Assembly (NCBI GenBank): GCA_033816765.1
Contig: CM066295.1
Location: 1,364,001 to 1,428,000, forward strand
DNA length: 64,000 nt
Direction of reading: 5' to 3'
Origin: Nothopassalora personata
Lineage: Eukaryota; Ascomycota; Dothideomycetes; Mycosphaerellales; Mycosphaerellaceae
Shown here piece after piece: positions 44,842 to 56,851 of this stretch. Every line of letters starts with the position of its first letter. Position 1 is the stretch's first letter. The notes under the pieces are model-generated. The model did not search any database and had not been told where the DNA came from. It saw only the letters and a program-made list of their open reading frames with translations. The position numbers were made by a program, and so were the translations under genes.

Positions 44842-46917
44842 GAGTGACTAGGACTAGCTGCTACCCGGACAGCATTATAGTCAATAAAATTCTAAAATTC
44901 CAGTATTTAAATTCATCCACACTTACAATGTCTTCTGGTCCTTGTAGCACATTCCACACCACTGACGGCACACTCCCGAATGTACCGGTACCATAGAGCA
45001 CTCCGGTCACCTGCACGACATTCCTCGTGCGCGAACCACGTCCGTGCCATGACAATAAAGCCAAGAAGTGGTACAGTAGCAGGGCTTCCATGCCGGCACT
45101 CGTATCTAAGCGCTGGCTGTCGGTGTCGTTCGGCCGATGTATCTTTGTACTGTGCCAGAGTCACACCAGGCTCGTTATGGTCGCGCATAGGTGGCCACTG
45201 TCGCCACCACATGCGGTAAGCTTTCATCATCGCAATTTCCTCCCAACTTGTACCACAACCCCCCCCCCCCCTATCCGCATCTCAGAATAGGCGCATGCAC
45301 TTTTTCTCGGAATTATGCAGCACAATATGCAGATCATGTGAGCAGCATTAGGAGTCGAGTCATGCGAGTAGGGCTGAACGAAAGTCGACGTCAGAAATTT
45401 CGGAGGCAAAAGGGTAGCGACGGATGGCATGGCGACTGGTGGCGACTAAGCACGGGCGCTTATCCCCAGCCTCGGCCATCATCACATATCGGTCATGATC
45501 GTGATGATGAGAAAGAGGAAAGCTCCGCGGCGCGGCCGGCGAGCAGCAAAGAGCCTGACCACTCACTCCTCCACAGTTCGCCGGCAGCAGCAGCGGCAGT
45601 GGCAGACGACAAACGACAAGGACCAGCCAGCTTCCTTCCCCCGCTCGCCATTCGTTATGTGCTTGTCCTGCCCGCCCGCTCGCGGCGCCGGCTAATCAAC
45701 TGATGATGATGATGACAGCTGCGAACACCCGCCAGGTACAGTACCTCGCGAGCTAGAATGTACAGTACTATTCCATCACATCACATCACATCTACCCGCA
45801 GTTCTCGGAGACCGCGCGGTCCAAAAGATTGACAGCGATTGCGAACGAATGCTGGGATTGGTGTTGGTTGGTCGTGGGGCAGTCGATAAACGTGGAGAAA
45901 CGATGATGTCTCTTGCATTAGTTTCAACACCTACAGGCTACACCTCCCTGCCGTCGGATGGACTCCGGCTTTTGCATGCTATTCTGGGCCACGTGGATTG
46001 CTACGGTGTCGCACATGCGTGCAATGACTACAGTACACGTGGGTTGAGACATGGCGATCCGGGGTTTCGGGAAGCGATGCAGGCAATGCAGGCAATGCTG
46101 TCTCGCTCAGGCATGTGATGATGTGCATTACTCATGGCCGATGGTCTCGTGGCTGGGGGAGACCTCATCTTGTAACGCGAACGGAAGCGGAGAAGTTGGT
46201 CATCGTTTAGATGCCAGTAATCTGAAAAGCCGTGAGATGCGAATGGTGAGACGTGAGATGTGAGATATGAACTGTACCAATAGATCCAGTTGGAATTAAA
46301 ACCATTGCTATCTAAATAGAGCCAAGTGTGTCGCAGCAAATTAAAGATCCCGCCATAGACACCACCATACGATGCAAGGTAGAACACTCTCGCGAAATGG
46401 GTATATCGCTGACAAAATTGCTCAAGCACCAAAACCATCAGATCAGACGCGCGCGCTGACAACTGTCATCAAACTTTTCCCTGCCTGTTGTGCCTGTAAC
46501 CACGCGACCGGTCCACCCACCAAGAATGATGAAGACACTCGTCGTCGTGGCCAACCCATGCAGAACGTGAGTTGCTTCAGAACGATGACTCATATCCTCG
46601 CCAACGGAGCGCCTTGCGCATCAAAGAGAAGCAGCGCCACAATCCCCCATGTCCATGTCCCATGCAGGAGAGCGTGATCAATATACTCGTACAGTCTTTG
46701 CCCAATAAATCAAGATCGAATATGAAAGGTATCCCCCAGTAGGTCCCGTGTAGTAATAAGCATCCGTATCCGAAACTCCAGTATCCGTTGTCGGCCGGTA
46801 ATAAAGTAACGTTGTTGGGTATCAGAAGGCGAAGTGCGATGCAATGACAAGTGAGAAGGCGGATATGATGGCCTAGATTGCCACCGTGACTCCAGGCAGC
46901 AGCCAGTCATCTCCCTT
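44842..46917. other. Intergenic, no gene recognised
   Basis: About 2 kb with scattered short frames and no family motif. It contains a C13 run near 45259-45271, CATCA-type repeats near 45776-45793 and a duplicated GCAGGCAAT near 46078-46095. Normal composition. Confidence 0.5.
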
Positions 46918-48138
46918 CTATGCTGTAGGGTTGCGCAGAATCTCCTCGCAGTTGGCGTCGAATCGCATGCTCCACAGCCGCATGCCGGTCATGAGCTTCT
47001 CGGTACGCTCCAACTCGCGATCGCGACCGAAGATGGAATCCACGAACTCGCAACCGCTGTTCTTGCCCATGGTGACCTTCTTTGCGCTGCCGCTCTCCTT
47101 CTTTGCGGCCTTCCACATGTAGTTCTCGCAAATCTTCAGTAGCTTGTTGAAGCGCTGCCATAGGCGCTCGCCTGATTCGAGAAAGTCGTCCACGAGATCG
47201 CGCGATGCTGTGGATCGGATGCGAGGCATACACTCCTCTGCGCGCTTGACCTTGTGCGCTAGCTGTATGAGTAAAAGCCACATCTCGCCAGCTATCTCGG
47301 ACATCGGAGTCGCCGGGCCATAGAAGAAGACTGTCCAATCATATATCCACTTGCCAAGGGAGTTGGCGTCGAACACGCTGCCTAGCAGGAGGATGGGTTC
47401 TTCGGTTGGATCCCAGTTCTTGTATGAGTAACCAGCGGGGATGCCAGCGCGACGCGCATCGTCGGCGGTTGCCGGAGGAGGTGGCGATTTGGTGGCTGTG
47501 CTGGTTCGGGGTGGTGGGTTGGCCGGCTTGCCGGTCGTGTAAGATGCCCGACGAGGGCGTGCTGATTGCTTGGTGGAGTCAGCCGTTGTATAGATGGGGA
47601 CCTGATCACGATATCGATGATCAGCTCTTGCGTAGTGGTGGCGTTGTTGTCGCTGCTTGTACGACGGCGGCGCATGGGATTCTTGCGTCTCGTAGCGTGG
47701 CAAATACTCATATGATCGATCGTGGTTGTAGTATGGGTCGACATACTGCGGACGCGACGAGTACTGCTTGCTGGTCGATGACTTGCGCTGCTTGGTGCTT
47801 TCCGTCGCCACTCGATACGTGCGAGTGCTTTCGCGGGTGCGAGCAAAGCCACTTACATAGTCGGATTTGCGCTGCGGCGTTGATTGCGCAGAGGTATTGT
47901 AAGTGGGCTCTGGTGTCGCCGAACACGACTGTTTCCGCGGCGTCGCGGTGGTGTAAGTGTATGTGAATGTCCTTCCGTCTCCAGTGGCTCTCCGGCTGTG
48001 TTGAGGCTTGTAGTTGTACGTTGGGTTGCGCGGCGAATAGTACGCATATGCTCCAGATGGCGGAGGTGTCTGTGGAGGTGACCGGTAGTGGTAGTTTGCG
48101 TAGCCAGGCGGCGCGCCGTATGTCTGGTATGTTGCCAT
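46918..48138 (-). CDS. Conserved fungal protein with Tyr/Pro-rich N-terminus and helical C-terminal domain
   Basis: Single exon, 406 aa, start ATG 48138 (a TTG precedes it). Residues 1-230 are low-complexity and rich in Tyr, Ser, Thr, Pro and Arg (MMATYQTYGAPPGYANYHYR without the first Met; then many short Y/R blocks). From about 235 a compact domain follows: AGIPAGYSYKNWDPTEEPIL, LLGSVFDANSLGKWIYDWTV, EMWLLLIQLAHKVKRAEECM, LVDDFLESGERLWQRFNKLL and TGMRLWSMRFDANCEEILRN. I know this domain only as a widespread Pezizomycotina protein often mislabelled vegetative cell wall protein gp1. There is no signal peptide, so cell-wall location is doubtful. Function unknown. Confidence 0.82.
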   Translation of the reverse strand: MATYQTYGAPPGYANYHYRSPPQTPPPSGAYAYYSPRNPTYNYKPQHSRRATGDGRTFTYTYTTATPRKQSCSATPEPTYNTSAQSTPQRKSDYVSGFARTRESTRTYRVATESTKQRKSSTSKQYSSRPQYVDPYYNHDRSYEYLPRYETQESHAPPSYKQRQQRHHYARADHRYRDQVPIYTTADSTKQSARPRRASYTTGKPANPPPRTSTATKSPPPPATADDARRAGIPAGYSYKNWDPTEEPILLLGSVFDANSLGKWIYDWTVFFYGPATPMSEIAGEMWLLLIQLAHKVKRAEECMPRIRSTASRDLVDDFLESGERLWQRFNKLLKICENYMWKAAKKESGSAKKVTMGKNSGCEFVDSIFGRDRELERTEKLMTGMRLWSMRFDANCEEILRNPTA

Positions 48139-51100
48139 CAAGGGACGGCGAGGCGACCAGACACGCCTCTAGTGTTGGGTGTTATATCGTGTCGAAAGCG
48201 GTATGCCTAGTAAGAATGGCGCCTCTATGACGGACCGTGAGGTCGACAGTGTGGTAGCGGAGGGCGAGAGGAGGAGGATTGTCGAGTCCCTTCCTGTCTG
48301 TGTCCGTACATTGAGATGTTGTTGTGATTTGGAAGATGACCCAATCAAGACGAGATCCCCGAGAATCCCGTAGAAGCGCTGGTAAGATATGCGGGTCCTT
48401 AGTAATGGGTTGGTGCCTGGATCTCTGTCAAGAGTGCGAAGAGAGAAAGAAGAGGTTGGACGGCCGAGGCGGAGGTTTATGCTGAGACGTGAGTTTGTGC
48501 TTGCGATGGCCGGTCCAGGGGCGAGTGCGAGGAGTGTGGCTGATGAAACTGTCTGATTTTTCGCCGTCTGTGTGCGCGCCGTTGACCAGTCAGGAGCGTC
48601 AAAACTTGGCGATATTCCCTGGCATCCCCTGGACTCAGTATGAGTCGAAAGCGTTTTTCTAACGAGATGACGGCGGGATGTGAGCGACAGGAGTTGGTGC
48701 GTGGTGCGTGGTGCGTGGTGCGTGCTGCAGACAGAGCCCAACCTGATGCGTTTTCCGCTCGCGAGGGGAAGCCTGCTGAGCCAGTGGGAACGCGCAGCCG
48801 ATGGAGTTCCCTTCATCAGCGGGCCGAGAGACGGACCTTGCTTTGCTGCGGCACCGCTAATAAGTAGAGGACCGGAGCGGGTGATGAATATATTATTATT
48901 ACAGCACTTGAGATATGGAAATGACCACCACCACGCCTTGTGCATCCGGGCGGACCGCTGCTGTACAGTATGTATGTATATCTCTGGGCTTCCCACGGGT
49001 TCGGGTCAGACTACAGTATGCACCATCGACGGCATACGAAATGCTCCATGCTCTCTCTCGTAAGCGTGGCGAAGCGACAGCGACCGGAGCACCGATACAT
49101 ATCAGAATCTATATCCGGCCGTGCCACCAGGCCTGAACTCAAAGCCCCGCCGCCAGCGAATAGGATATTCTCTTCGCAGTCTGAATGAATCAGTCATCAT
49201 GGACGAGAGAAGGAGGCGACGAATGGTGCTTCCACATGAGAGAGCTTGCGTGCTGAAAGGATTCGAAGCACATCTCTTACCCAATAAAAGACGTTCCTGC
49301 AGCGGTCAACGTTTGTTTGCAGCATGCCCAGCAGCCCAGCGGCGCTTGTGCAGCCCTTTCGACCCGTCGCGTGCACCGATCGACCAGGATGCATGCTCTC
49401 CGTCCGCCGCCCAGTACCCTGGCACCGCTGCTTCGAAAAACTTCCACCCGCCCTGTCGCTCACTTTCGTATCTCGCTAGGGGACGTTTCGAAACTAATAA
49501 CGTTGTCCGTCAAGCTTTGCCCCCGCGACCAGGCCGCCCTGGACGGGAAACAGCTGTTGCCTTCGCGCATGTTGCCCAGCTGAGCTCGTTGCCGCTCTGC
49601 CCTTGCGACTGGTCAACGACGACTGGTCAACGAAGCTGCTCCCCAGCATACGGCCACAGATTGCTGCACCATTCCGCCACTGCTGCTGCTGCTGCTGCTG
49701 CTGCATCGAGGCGCAGCTTCCCCACTTTGATTGGCAGAACAGCGAGCGTTTCAAGCCGCCAAGCCGGGCGATAATCTGTGATTGGCCACACCCATTCACA
49801 TTTCTGCCCAACCGCCATGCCAAGTATACCATTCATACAACAACAACAACAACAACAACAACAACCCCACGAGGCGGTCTACATGCTCGCCCTATTTTGT
49901 GATGCGCTGGACGCGCTCTTGCAGCTTGAAGCTTGCGAGAAAAGTTTGCGCATCTACCCATAGACCCTCCGCCAACCTGGACTGGCCGCTCGCACTTTGC
50001 GCACGGCGTCAATGCGAGCTGAGGCGGTGGGATATGTTTCAGCCTGGTACCACGGCTTCGTGCTCAACAGAATCGCTAACCAGGGACCGCCAGAGACCAC
50101 CGGACCCGTCTTGGCTGCCGTACGCTGCGCCGGGTGGCGAGTCTGCGTCAGCCTGCAATCGCGAAATTTGCTCCCAGAGCAGTCAACTGGTTCGCCCATC
50201 ATTCGTTCTGGCTGATTGCATATTTGACACATCCAGCGGATGGCTACAGCCTGCCAGCTTCCAAAGAAGATTTCCGTCAATTTACTCGATAGTTGCGTGT
50301 ACTGTAGCTGCAGGGGTTCACGCTTCTGAGTGCGGACGCCATTTTCGGCAGTGTGCCGAAGCAAGGCGGTCACGACAAAGAAATCCGACCCTTGTTTGTA
50401 CGACCTTCCCTATACGATGTGACATTGGTTGGCTCTGTTTGTTCGTCGGGTGCAATGCTCATCGCCCGTACCCGTGGGCACATGACGGATCTCGAATCAT
50501 TGCATACGGAACTCTGCATCAGCATCGGTCATGGCGAGCGGCCCAGATGAGAAATGCTACATATTGAACGACCCCAGGACCAAAGAGCACGCGGCAGCCA
50601 TCCTGTAAGCAGGTGGACGCCAATTGGCTTGACCTCGTTAGGGTTTCTGTCTCTTCATGCGTCGTCAATCTGAGGGAGAGTCTCGTGGCTCCAGAGACGC
50701 AAGGGCAGTGTGTAACATCATGCTGCTCATCAACACCTCATATCCAAATCTAACCTAATTTCGTGCGACTTGTGTCACCACACATCAATAGAAAAACAAT
50801 CTGTGCTCCAGGCCAAGCCGCGTACGACTCTAAGTGCTCTATGCCGAAGGAAAACGAGCTGCATCAATTGTCATCCGAACGTCCACAAGATGTTCAGCGG
50901 ACAGCGCGGCCATCGTGGTTGATCAGCTACTGCCACGCCTGTTGTGACGATGGCGTAACACGTCTTGTCAAAAGCCAATCTGTTCTTGTTCGCGGAGATC
51001 TTTGGCGATATGTCGATGGACTAACAGTGCATGCAGCTTCTCAACGGAAGCTCCATGTGACAGCGTGTATGGCATATCCCCTATCTAAGCATAGTATCAT

Positions 51101-51323
51101 CTCTAAAGCAACGCTCGAAGGAGTCGAGATTGAAGAGTTAAGTCCTTTGTCATTTCTTGTCTCCTCGTCGCGGCATGACCATTCGCTGTGCTTTGTTCTA
51201 TTCCCGCATATGTCAATCCGGCGATGATGCCGCCCAGCACAAAGAGATCAAGGGGAGCCTCAGTGCACCTCGAGTCGTATGCTATGGAATGCCACAAAAT
51301 ATCAATGCCAAGCCTGACCCAGT
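48139..51323. other. Long intergenic region with microsatellites
   Basis: No convincing gene in about 3.2 kb; several long open frames have atypical Cys/Arg/Ser-rich content and no motifs. Simple repeats: GGTGCGT x4 near 48696-48724, (TGC)8 at 49681-49704 and (CAA)n near 49847-49874. The stretch 50763-51227 is open but unrecognised. Part may be the long 5' region of the gene at 51324. Confidence 0.45.
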
Positions 51324-54222
51324 ATGGCTGTCGATAGCCAAAGTGAGAAAGAAGAGCAAGGCGACTGGCGATATCGCCGCGGGAAGGAGGTCGGTAGGAA
51401 ACATGAAGGCCCTCAGGACAAGCAGGAGCCTGACCTGGAGCAACCTCGTTGCAAGTATGTGTCCCGTTCAGCAGGACGAACTACCATATCGCGCGGGCCT
51501 CAGTCCATACACCATGGGCATAGCGACATCAACCGCCGTGATGCAGGTATTGCAGGGCCATCTCGGGAGCGAAGTGGCGAGGTCACGTTAAGACGTCGAC
51601 ATACAACAAATGTGAGCAAGACGAAAGCTACCGAGCGAGAAACTACAGGAGATCCAACGCAGACCGCGATTTCACCCCAGCGGAGCGAAGAGAGCAAGCC
51701 TACAGCTCGCGAGGAGCGCAGACCACCGAAGCACGAAGAAGAGGATGAGAGTGAGGATTGGGCTCAAGAGGCCCCGAACTATTATGTTGGGCCCAAAGAC
51801 GAGGGTGTAAAATCATCAGTTAGTGGCACACTACCTGTCCAAGCTCCGGATATAAACCATGGGCAGAACGAGCAAAAAGTTGCCAATGACTTGTCTGATC
51901 GCGAGAACGAGGACGATGCGGATCACACGGCCTTTCCCGAAGATGAAGATCAAAATGAGAGTCCAATGAGTGATGTCACTTCGATTGACAACGAGATATG
52001 GGAGATCGATACTCCTTTGCTCCATCGAGCTCCTCGGGATAAAGATCCGGCCGTGCACGAACGCGATTTGAGGCTAGTCAGAGCATATGGGACTACCAAC
52101 GGCCGTCTGGCGTTTGATGCTGTGCTCAAGATCCGCTTGATACGAGCACTTGACCAGATTCGCCAACCTTCGAGTCGCGACCAGTATCAGGAAGCCTACA
52201 GATGCGCAAATTCCGCTCTGGGCCTGACAAGACTCGCACTGGAGACTGCTGCTGACCATCAGGACGTTGATCATCTGGCAAAGATGGCCGGGCAGGCTCA
52301 CTACTACGCTGGTCTCGCGGCATATCTGGCTGGTCCAGACGGACTTGAAAGAGCACTGGATCACCTTCATTCATCGATCGAGTATACGAGACACCAGGAT
52401 GTGGAGGCCAGGAGCAGGGCCGAGGCAGTCATCAGTAACATTATGCAGTATCAGCGTGATCCTACGAGCATCAATGCGGACTCGACAGACCCGGTTGGAC
52501 CAAAGGCTACAAGTCTATGGGCAAGGGTACGCGGATCTTTTGGCTCTATCGCTTCTACGTTCTGGGGAAGTTCGCCGTACGATAGAGGTGTCATTCCCAA
52601 GGGAGATCGTCTCAATTCAGATATGTTCGATGGGGAAGTCTCACCGGGCCAGACGAGTAGCATCAGATCTGCCTCCGCCGTCGGCAGTTCTACGAAAGGC
52701 AAGGGTGGCTGGAGGGACAGCATACAATCAGCATTACCTATACCGGGAATCGGCATCGATCTGGGAGCAGGCGCTGGACTCTACAGCTCCGGCCCTCCGA
52801 CTCGCAGCTCTGGCAGCAGCAGCGATAGATCAATTCCCGAGGTCGTACCTGTGACGAGACGGATGACTATATCTATGGGTAAGAGCAACAGCAGTAGGAC
52901 CGACGGAAGAGCCAGGCCCACCCCACAGCGCAATAAGACAGCACCGAGCAGCTTTGGCATCACTCCAAGGGCATCCGTCAAGATCAGCGCTGCCAGATCT
53001 GACAGAAGCAGTTCCGTCAGACCTTTGTCTGCTATGCTGAGTGCTACAGGCCGCTCGCCCGCCCCTCACGGCGAGACACTCTCGGGAGCAAGTAGCTCGT
53101 CGCGGTCTATCGCGTCTGACCAAAGCAACGGCAAGCAGCTTATCCCTGGAGGAAGGCTCGCGCCACTTCCCGACACCGTCATCGAGCAACGGGAAGACAC
53201 ATTTGCCGCAGGTGTGCATGGACCAATACAGGTCGTGCAGAAGTTCCCGAACACACGATCCATCGAAGCTTTCGAGCGACCGGACCAACGCCTTCGGCTA
53301 TCCGACGCACAAAGTCCTCACTTGCCGTGGCTGGATCTTCCTTACGAAGGTAATGGCCCGCCAGATGAAGCACATCCAGAACATCAGGGTCCTTGGCTCG
53401 TTGGACATCATGATGGCCAGCAGTGGGTGGAAAGCGAGGCAGATGGTGAATTTACAGACGTCAAAGTCAAACGCCTCATCGAGGAAGGTCTATCGAAGAA
53501 GGATGAGAATGGTGACTGTGCTGATGATGGTTTGAGGCGGAATGAGAAGAATCCATGGACGGTCTATCATCCACTGGAGAGGAGTCCAAGAGATGGTGCC
53601 AAGCTTGCCCCAACGGAGGAACCTGAAGACTATCCGCAAGGATTCTGCGAGGCAGACTTCCCGAACGACAAGTATGCCGAACCGTATGCTAAGAGAGATT
53701 GGCAGATGAATGACTTTGTCTTCCATGTACCAGGGATGGGTCTTGGTCCTGCATACGTCGAGGGACAGCAGGAAGAACATAGAGCGGAAGACGAGGCGAT
53801 CAGGGACGCCGGACTCTGGCAGCAGAAAGTGAGGATGGCAAGGAAGGTTGTGGGACCAAAAGTCAATGAAATGGTCAGGGAGTTCGCACGAAGCACGATG
53901 AAGGTGATGCTCGAGATCTTAACGGTTGAGGAGATGTACGAGTAGTAAGTCCACTTTTCCCAACACTATGCGATTTGTCTGCTAACACGATCGCAGCTGC
54001 CTTGACGCCAACCAAGCTGCTCTGAAGCGCAAGGTCTGGGACATCTTGTGCGACAACCAGGCGCGAGAGCAAGAGCGTGACCGTCTTCCGCCAATGCCGC
54101 CAGCGTCTCGTCTTAGCAAAGTGCAGCTGGCGGTGACCAACAAATCTCCTTCTTCTTCTTCCTCCCAGATATCTCCTACTCCAAGGCTGACAAAGGCCAA
54201 ATTAGCAAACGTCAACAGATGA
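51324..54222 (+). CDS. Large low-complexity protein of unknown function
   Basis: Model join(51324..53944,53997..54222), 948 aa. The donor GTAAGT overlaps an apparent TAG stop; splicing 52 nt to CAG 53996 turns it into a Tyr codon and continues with YCLDANQAALKRKVWDILCD. N-terminal 230 residues are charged and disordered. Residues about 245-375 are helical and TPR-like (FDAVLKIRLIRALDQIRQPS, YRCANSALGLTRLALETAAD, QAHYYAGLAAYLAGPDGLER). The middle is Ser/Arg-rich. The C-terminal third is acidic with conserved-looking blocks (DFVFHVPGMGLGPAYVEGQQ, VNEMVREFARSTMKVMLEIL). I recognise no family. The second exon ends at TGA 54220 although the same frame continues to look coding (see next entry). Confidence 0.72.
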
Positions 54223-54957
54223 CCCAAATCATCGGAGGCAAACTCCACTCCAACTACCACGCGGACTGGGCTCCAAGTCGTCAATGCCTCACCGCAAGAC
54301 TATACTTCCCTTCCGCGCGCACCACCATCTCCGAGTCGAGAAGGAGCAGAGCTGGCTGAAACTATCGTGTCTCCTCGAGAGTCTCGGCACATCGCATCAG
54401 CTCCACGATCACCCAAAGCAAAACTCGCAGTTGTCAACGAGCCCGTCGAAGATTCCGTCGGGCTGACACAACTCCCAAGTTACCAGGAAACTCCTGAAGC
54501 ACCAAGAGTAAAGCACGCAAGGAAGAATGTATCCCTTTCCTAGCCCCCAGTCATCAGCGCTGTCTGTATCAAACTCAGTCTTCCCCTCCTCCGAGCCTGC
54601 AACTCCTGACCGACCAGAGTCGATAACGTGGAGGGTTCCATCTCTATCAGACAAACATGAGCTAGCTACCTGATCGCAACAAACCTGCACCAACTTCGCC
54701 CCTAGCCTACAAGAACGCCATACGCAGACCAAACTCGCGGGTCCCGAATTCGCCTCCCTGTCCCAACTCGGCGAAAAGCTCTGCCACACCTTATAGTCCA
54801 ACGATATCAACTCCAAGCACTGGCCACAGACCTCGCGGAAAGTCATCCATAATCCAGAATACACTGCGGACTTTGACGGGGGTGGAGCCGGCGACTTCCG
54901 CTGAGGATGCGGCGGAGCGAGGCAAGAGTGAAATTTCGTGCTTCGCCAGCTGTTGAT
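54223..54957 (+). other. Coding-like extension past the stop of the preceding gene
   Basis: After TGA 54220-54222 the same frame stays open for 106 codons (SSEANSTPTTTRTG, SPKAKLAVVNEPVEDSV) and echoes the SKVQLAVTN / TKAKLANVN segments just before the stop. Further pieces follow in other frames (PSSEPATPDRPESITWRV, SSIIQNTLRTLTGVEPATSA) to about 54957. This may be a decayed or alternatively spliced C-terminus, or stop-codon readthrough. I could not find splice sites that remove the TGA. Confidence 0.35.
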
Positions 54958-55429
54958 GGAGAGGAACCGACAGAGAGTCAAAGGGGATGGAGGCAGGATA
55001 GGCTGAGTTTCCAAGTTGTGAAGCAGGGACATAGTCCTGAACTAGCACCGGGCGGATTTCGGGTGGAGAGAACGGTGACGTTTTGATCGATGGGAAGAAG
55101 GATGGGGCCGGGGCCGGGTCTAGATGGTGGGAGTGGCACTTGAGAATTGAGTTGCGTTCAAGGTCATATTGGCGAAATCTCATGCCTTCGGTGTACATAG
55201 TACGTACACAACCCAGCGAGCTGCGTTCCGCCCTATGCTTCTCCCTCCTGTTAAACACTGCGCAAGTCGATCCCCGCGTCAATGCCGCACAGCAAGCCGC
55301 TCATCCAGCTTCATCATGGCAACCTGGGTATCGTCGCTCCAAGGTGAATCTCAAGCGCTGGCTATCATTTCTGCACCCCATCCTCGTTCCTGCGTACGTA
55401 CTCTGTCCTCGGTGATATCCCGCTGCACC
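54958..55429. other. Intergenic, no gene recognised
   Basis: Normal composition and no motif. It lies between the large unknown gene and the 3' end of the histone H4 variant gene. Confidence 0.4.
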
Positions 55430-55919
55430 TCACCTCTCGCCCTCACCAAAACCGTAAATCGGCCTCCCCAACCGGTTCAGCACGAAGACCACATCCGTCG
55501 TGCACACAGTCTTGCGCCCGCAAGATTCAACAACTGCGCAAACATCCTTGATGATCTGTTTTATTTTTCGGTCGGTGAGCATCCGGCCTCGTTACGCTCC
55601 GGGGAAAAAAAGCAGAACAACACTCACCTGCGTCAACCGAATTCTCAGCACCGTCCGCGTCTCCGCGTACACCTGTCCCGAGATTCTCTTGACGCCTCCG
55701 CGTCTTGCGAGGCGGCGGATGTCTCCTTTGGTGACGCCCTGGATGTTGTCCTTGAGGATTTTGCTGTTGCGCGTTAGCTTCGAGTTCTCTACCGCTGTGG
55801 GAAACTCGAATGTCAACGTACCGATGCCTCTTGGCAGTCTTGCCTCCCTGGCCCAGGCCCTTTCCGCCGGTGCCGGCGCCAATTCCGATACCTTTCTTGC
55901 CTTTACCGCCGGATGCCAT
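55430..55919 (-). CDS. Histone H4 variant (divergent, long tail)
   Basis: Model complement(join(55430..55555,55628..55763,55822..55919)), 119 aa against 103 for canonical H4. Introns are 58 nt (GTACGT, branch GCTAACG, acceptor CAG) and 72 nt (GTGAGT...CAG). The joined protein reads [20 protein letters not shown], then [58 protein letters not shown] and [20 protein letters not shown]. The histone fold is complete but the second half differs strongly from canonical H4 (normally almost invariant), and the N-tail has extra Gly/Lys repeats plus the tail GEGER. Neurospora is known to have a diverged H4 variant; this may be its counterpart. Role in nucleosomes is unknown. Confidence 0.9.
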
Positions 55920-56458
55920 GGCTGGTGGTGGGATGTGGTAACTGTGGGTGCTTGATGTGGGTTGTGTTAGTCGGTGGTGAACATCGGAGCGGAGGAGGTT
56001 TGCATTTGAAGGGCGGTGGCGGGCCATTGTGAGTGTTCAGATGGCGACGTAACAATAGGTGGCAATGTGAACTCGTTCGCGAAGAAGTGAAGTGAGGGAG
56101 GATGTGAGGTGTGTTTGTTTGGGATTTGGAGTGAGGCACGAGGGGTGGCGTCGACCTGCGGTGGCTGAAATGTGGATTCGTGGCTTTGTGGATGAAGTAA
56201 ACATGCTTGACAGAGGCGGAAGATGACATAAAACATAGTAGATGGACCTCGACGTGGCTGCGCCTATGGTGTATGCTCTCAAACTTATGCAGTCTTTGTT
56301 CGAGGATGGATGCTTTGCACTCCATCTGAGGAGCCTCCTCGAGCTCTCCGAGTCGCACTTACTGACCGGGTGCTCCATCTCGCCATTCTTGCTGTTATAA
56401 GCACGTAGCTGCTTTTCGTCGCCGCTACGTTTTTGGTTGTCAAGAAGTTTCGAACTTG
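55920..56458. other. Spacer between the two H4-like genes
   Basis: No gene recognised. It holds the promoter of the H4 variant at 55919 and the 3' region of the second H4-like locus. Confidence 0.45.
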
Positions 56459-56851
56459 CTACAATACTTGCAGGCTTGCACTTCCGAATCCCTGGCAAAC
56501 GTTAGTATGCAGACTCGGGCCAGAGACGAACTCTTACTAACCATGATTGATTGTCCCATGGACTTGAGTGCGTAGACTACATCGAGCGTCCTGATGAACT
56601 TGCGATTGCCACTCTCTGCATCATCACTGTTAGCTCTTGTGCAGCAGGTAGGGCTGAGAGAGGCTGCATACCTGTAATGTTGATGGCCTTGCCGACTACC
56701 TGCATATTGTCAGCATTGTGGAAGCCCCATTGCCGGGATAATGCGATTTGACCTCAGTGACGAATCTCTTCAGGACCACACGAGTCTCTTGGTAGATCTC
56801 GCGCTTCATGCGCTTGACTCCTCCACGGCGTGCCAAGCGACGAATCGATGT
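56459..56851 (-). CDS. Second divergent histone H4-like gene, 5' end unresolved
   Basis: Partial model complement(join(56459..56491,56542..56615,56672..56699,56753..56851)), 78 codons seen. It reads [53 protein letters not shown] and DVVYALKSMGQSIMGFGSAS. This aligns with H4 from the first helix to the YGFGG end. Introns of 53, 56 and 50 nt have plausible sites; the first donor (GTCAAA) is weak. Upstream I find neither the Gly/Lys tail nor KILRDNIQGI; an in-frame TGA lies close by. Either an upstream exon escaped me or the gene is 5'-truncated. The spliced C-terminal half being open through four exons argues for recent function. Confidence 0.65.

Noticed and set aside
44980..45703. Open frames near 45 kb
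   Set aside because: Low-complexity translation, a C13 run and no motif or intron pattern.
48169..48996. 275-codon open frame on the minus strand
   Set aside because: No motif, odd composition, and directly upstream of the Tyr/Pro-rich gene; more likely promoter and 5' UTR.
49121..50567. Two long open frames (217 and 261 codons) over (TGC)n and (CAA)n repeats
   Set aside because: The frames are carried by simple repeats and Cys/Arg/Ser-rich translation without family signals.
50763..51227. 154-codon frame upstream of the large unknown gene
   Set aside because: No splice link to the gene and no motif; kept as unassigned.
54409..55032. 207-codon minus-strand frame
   Set aside because: It is antisense to the coding-like extension of the large unknown gene and has no motif.
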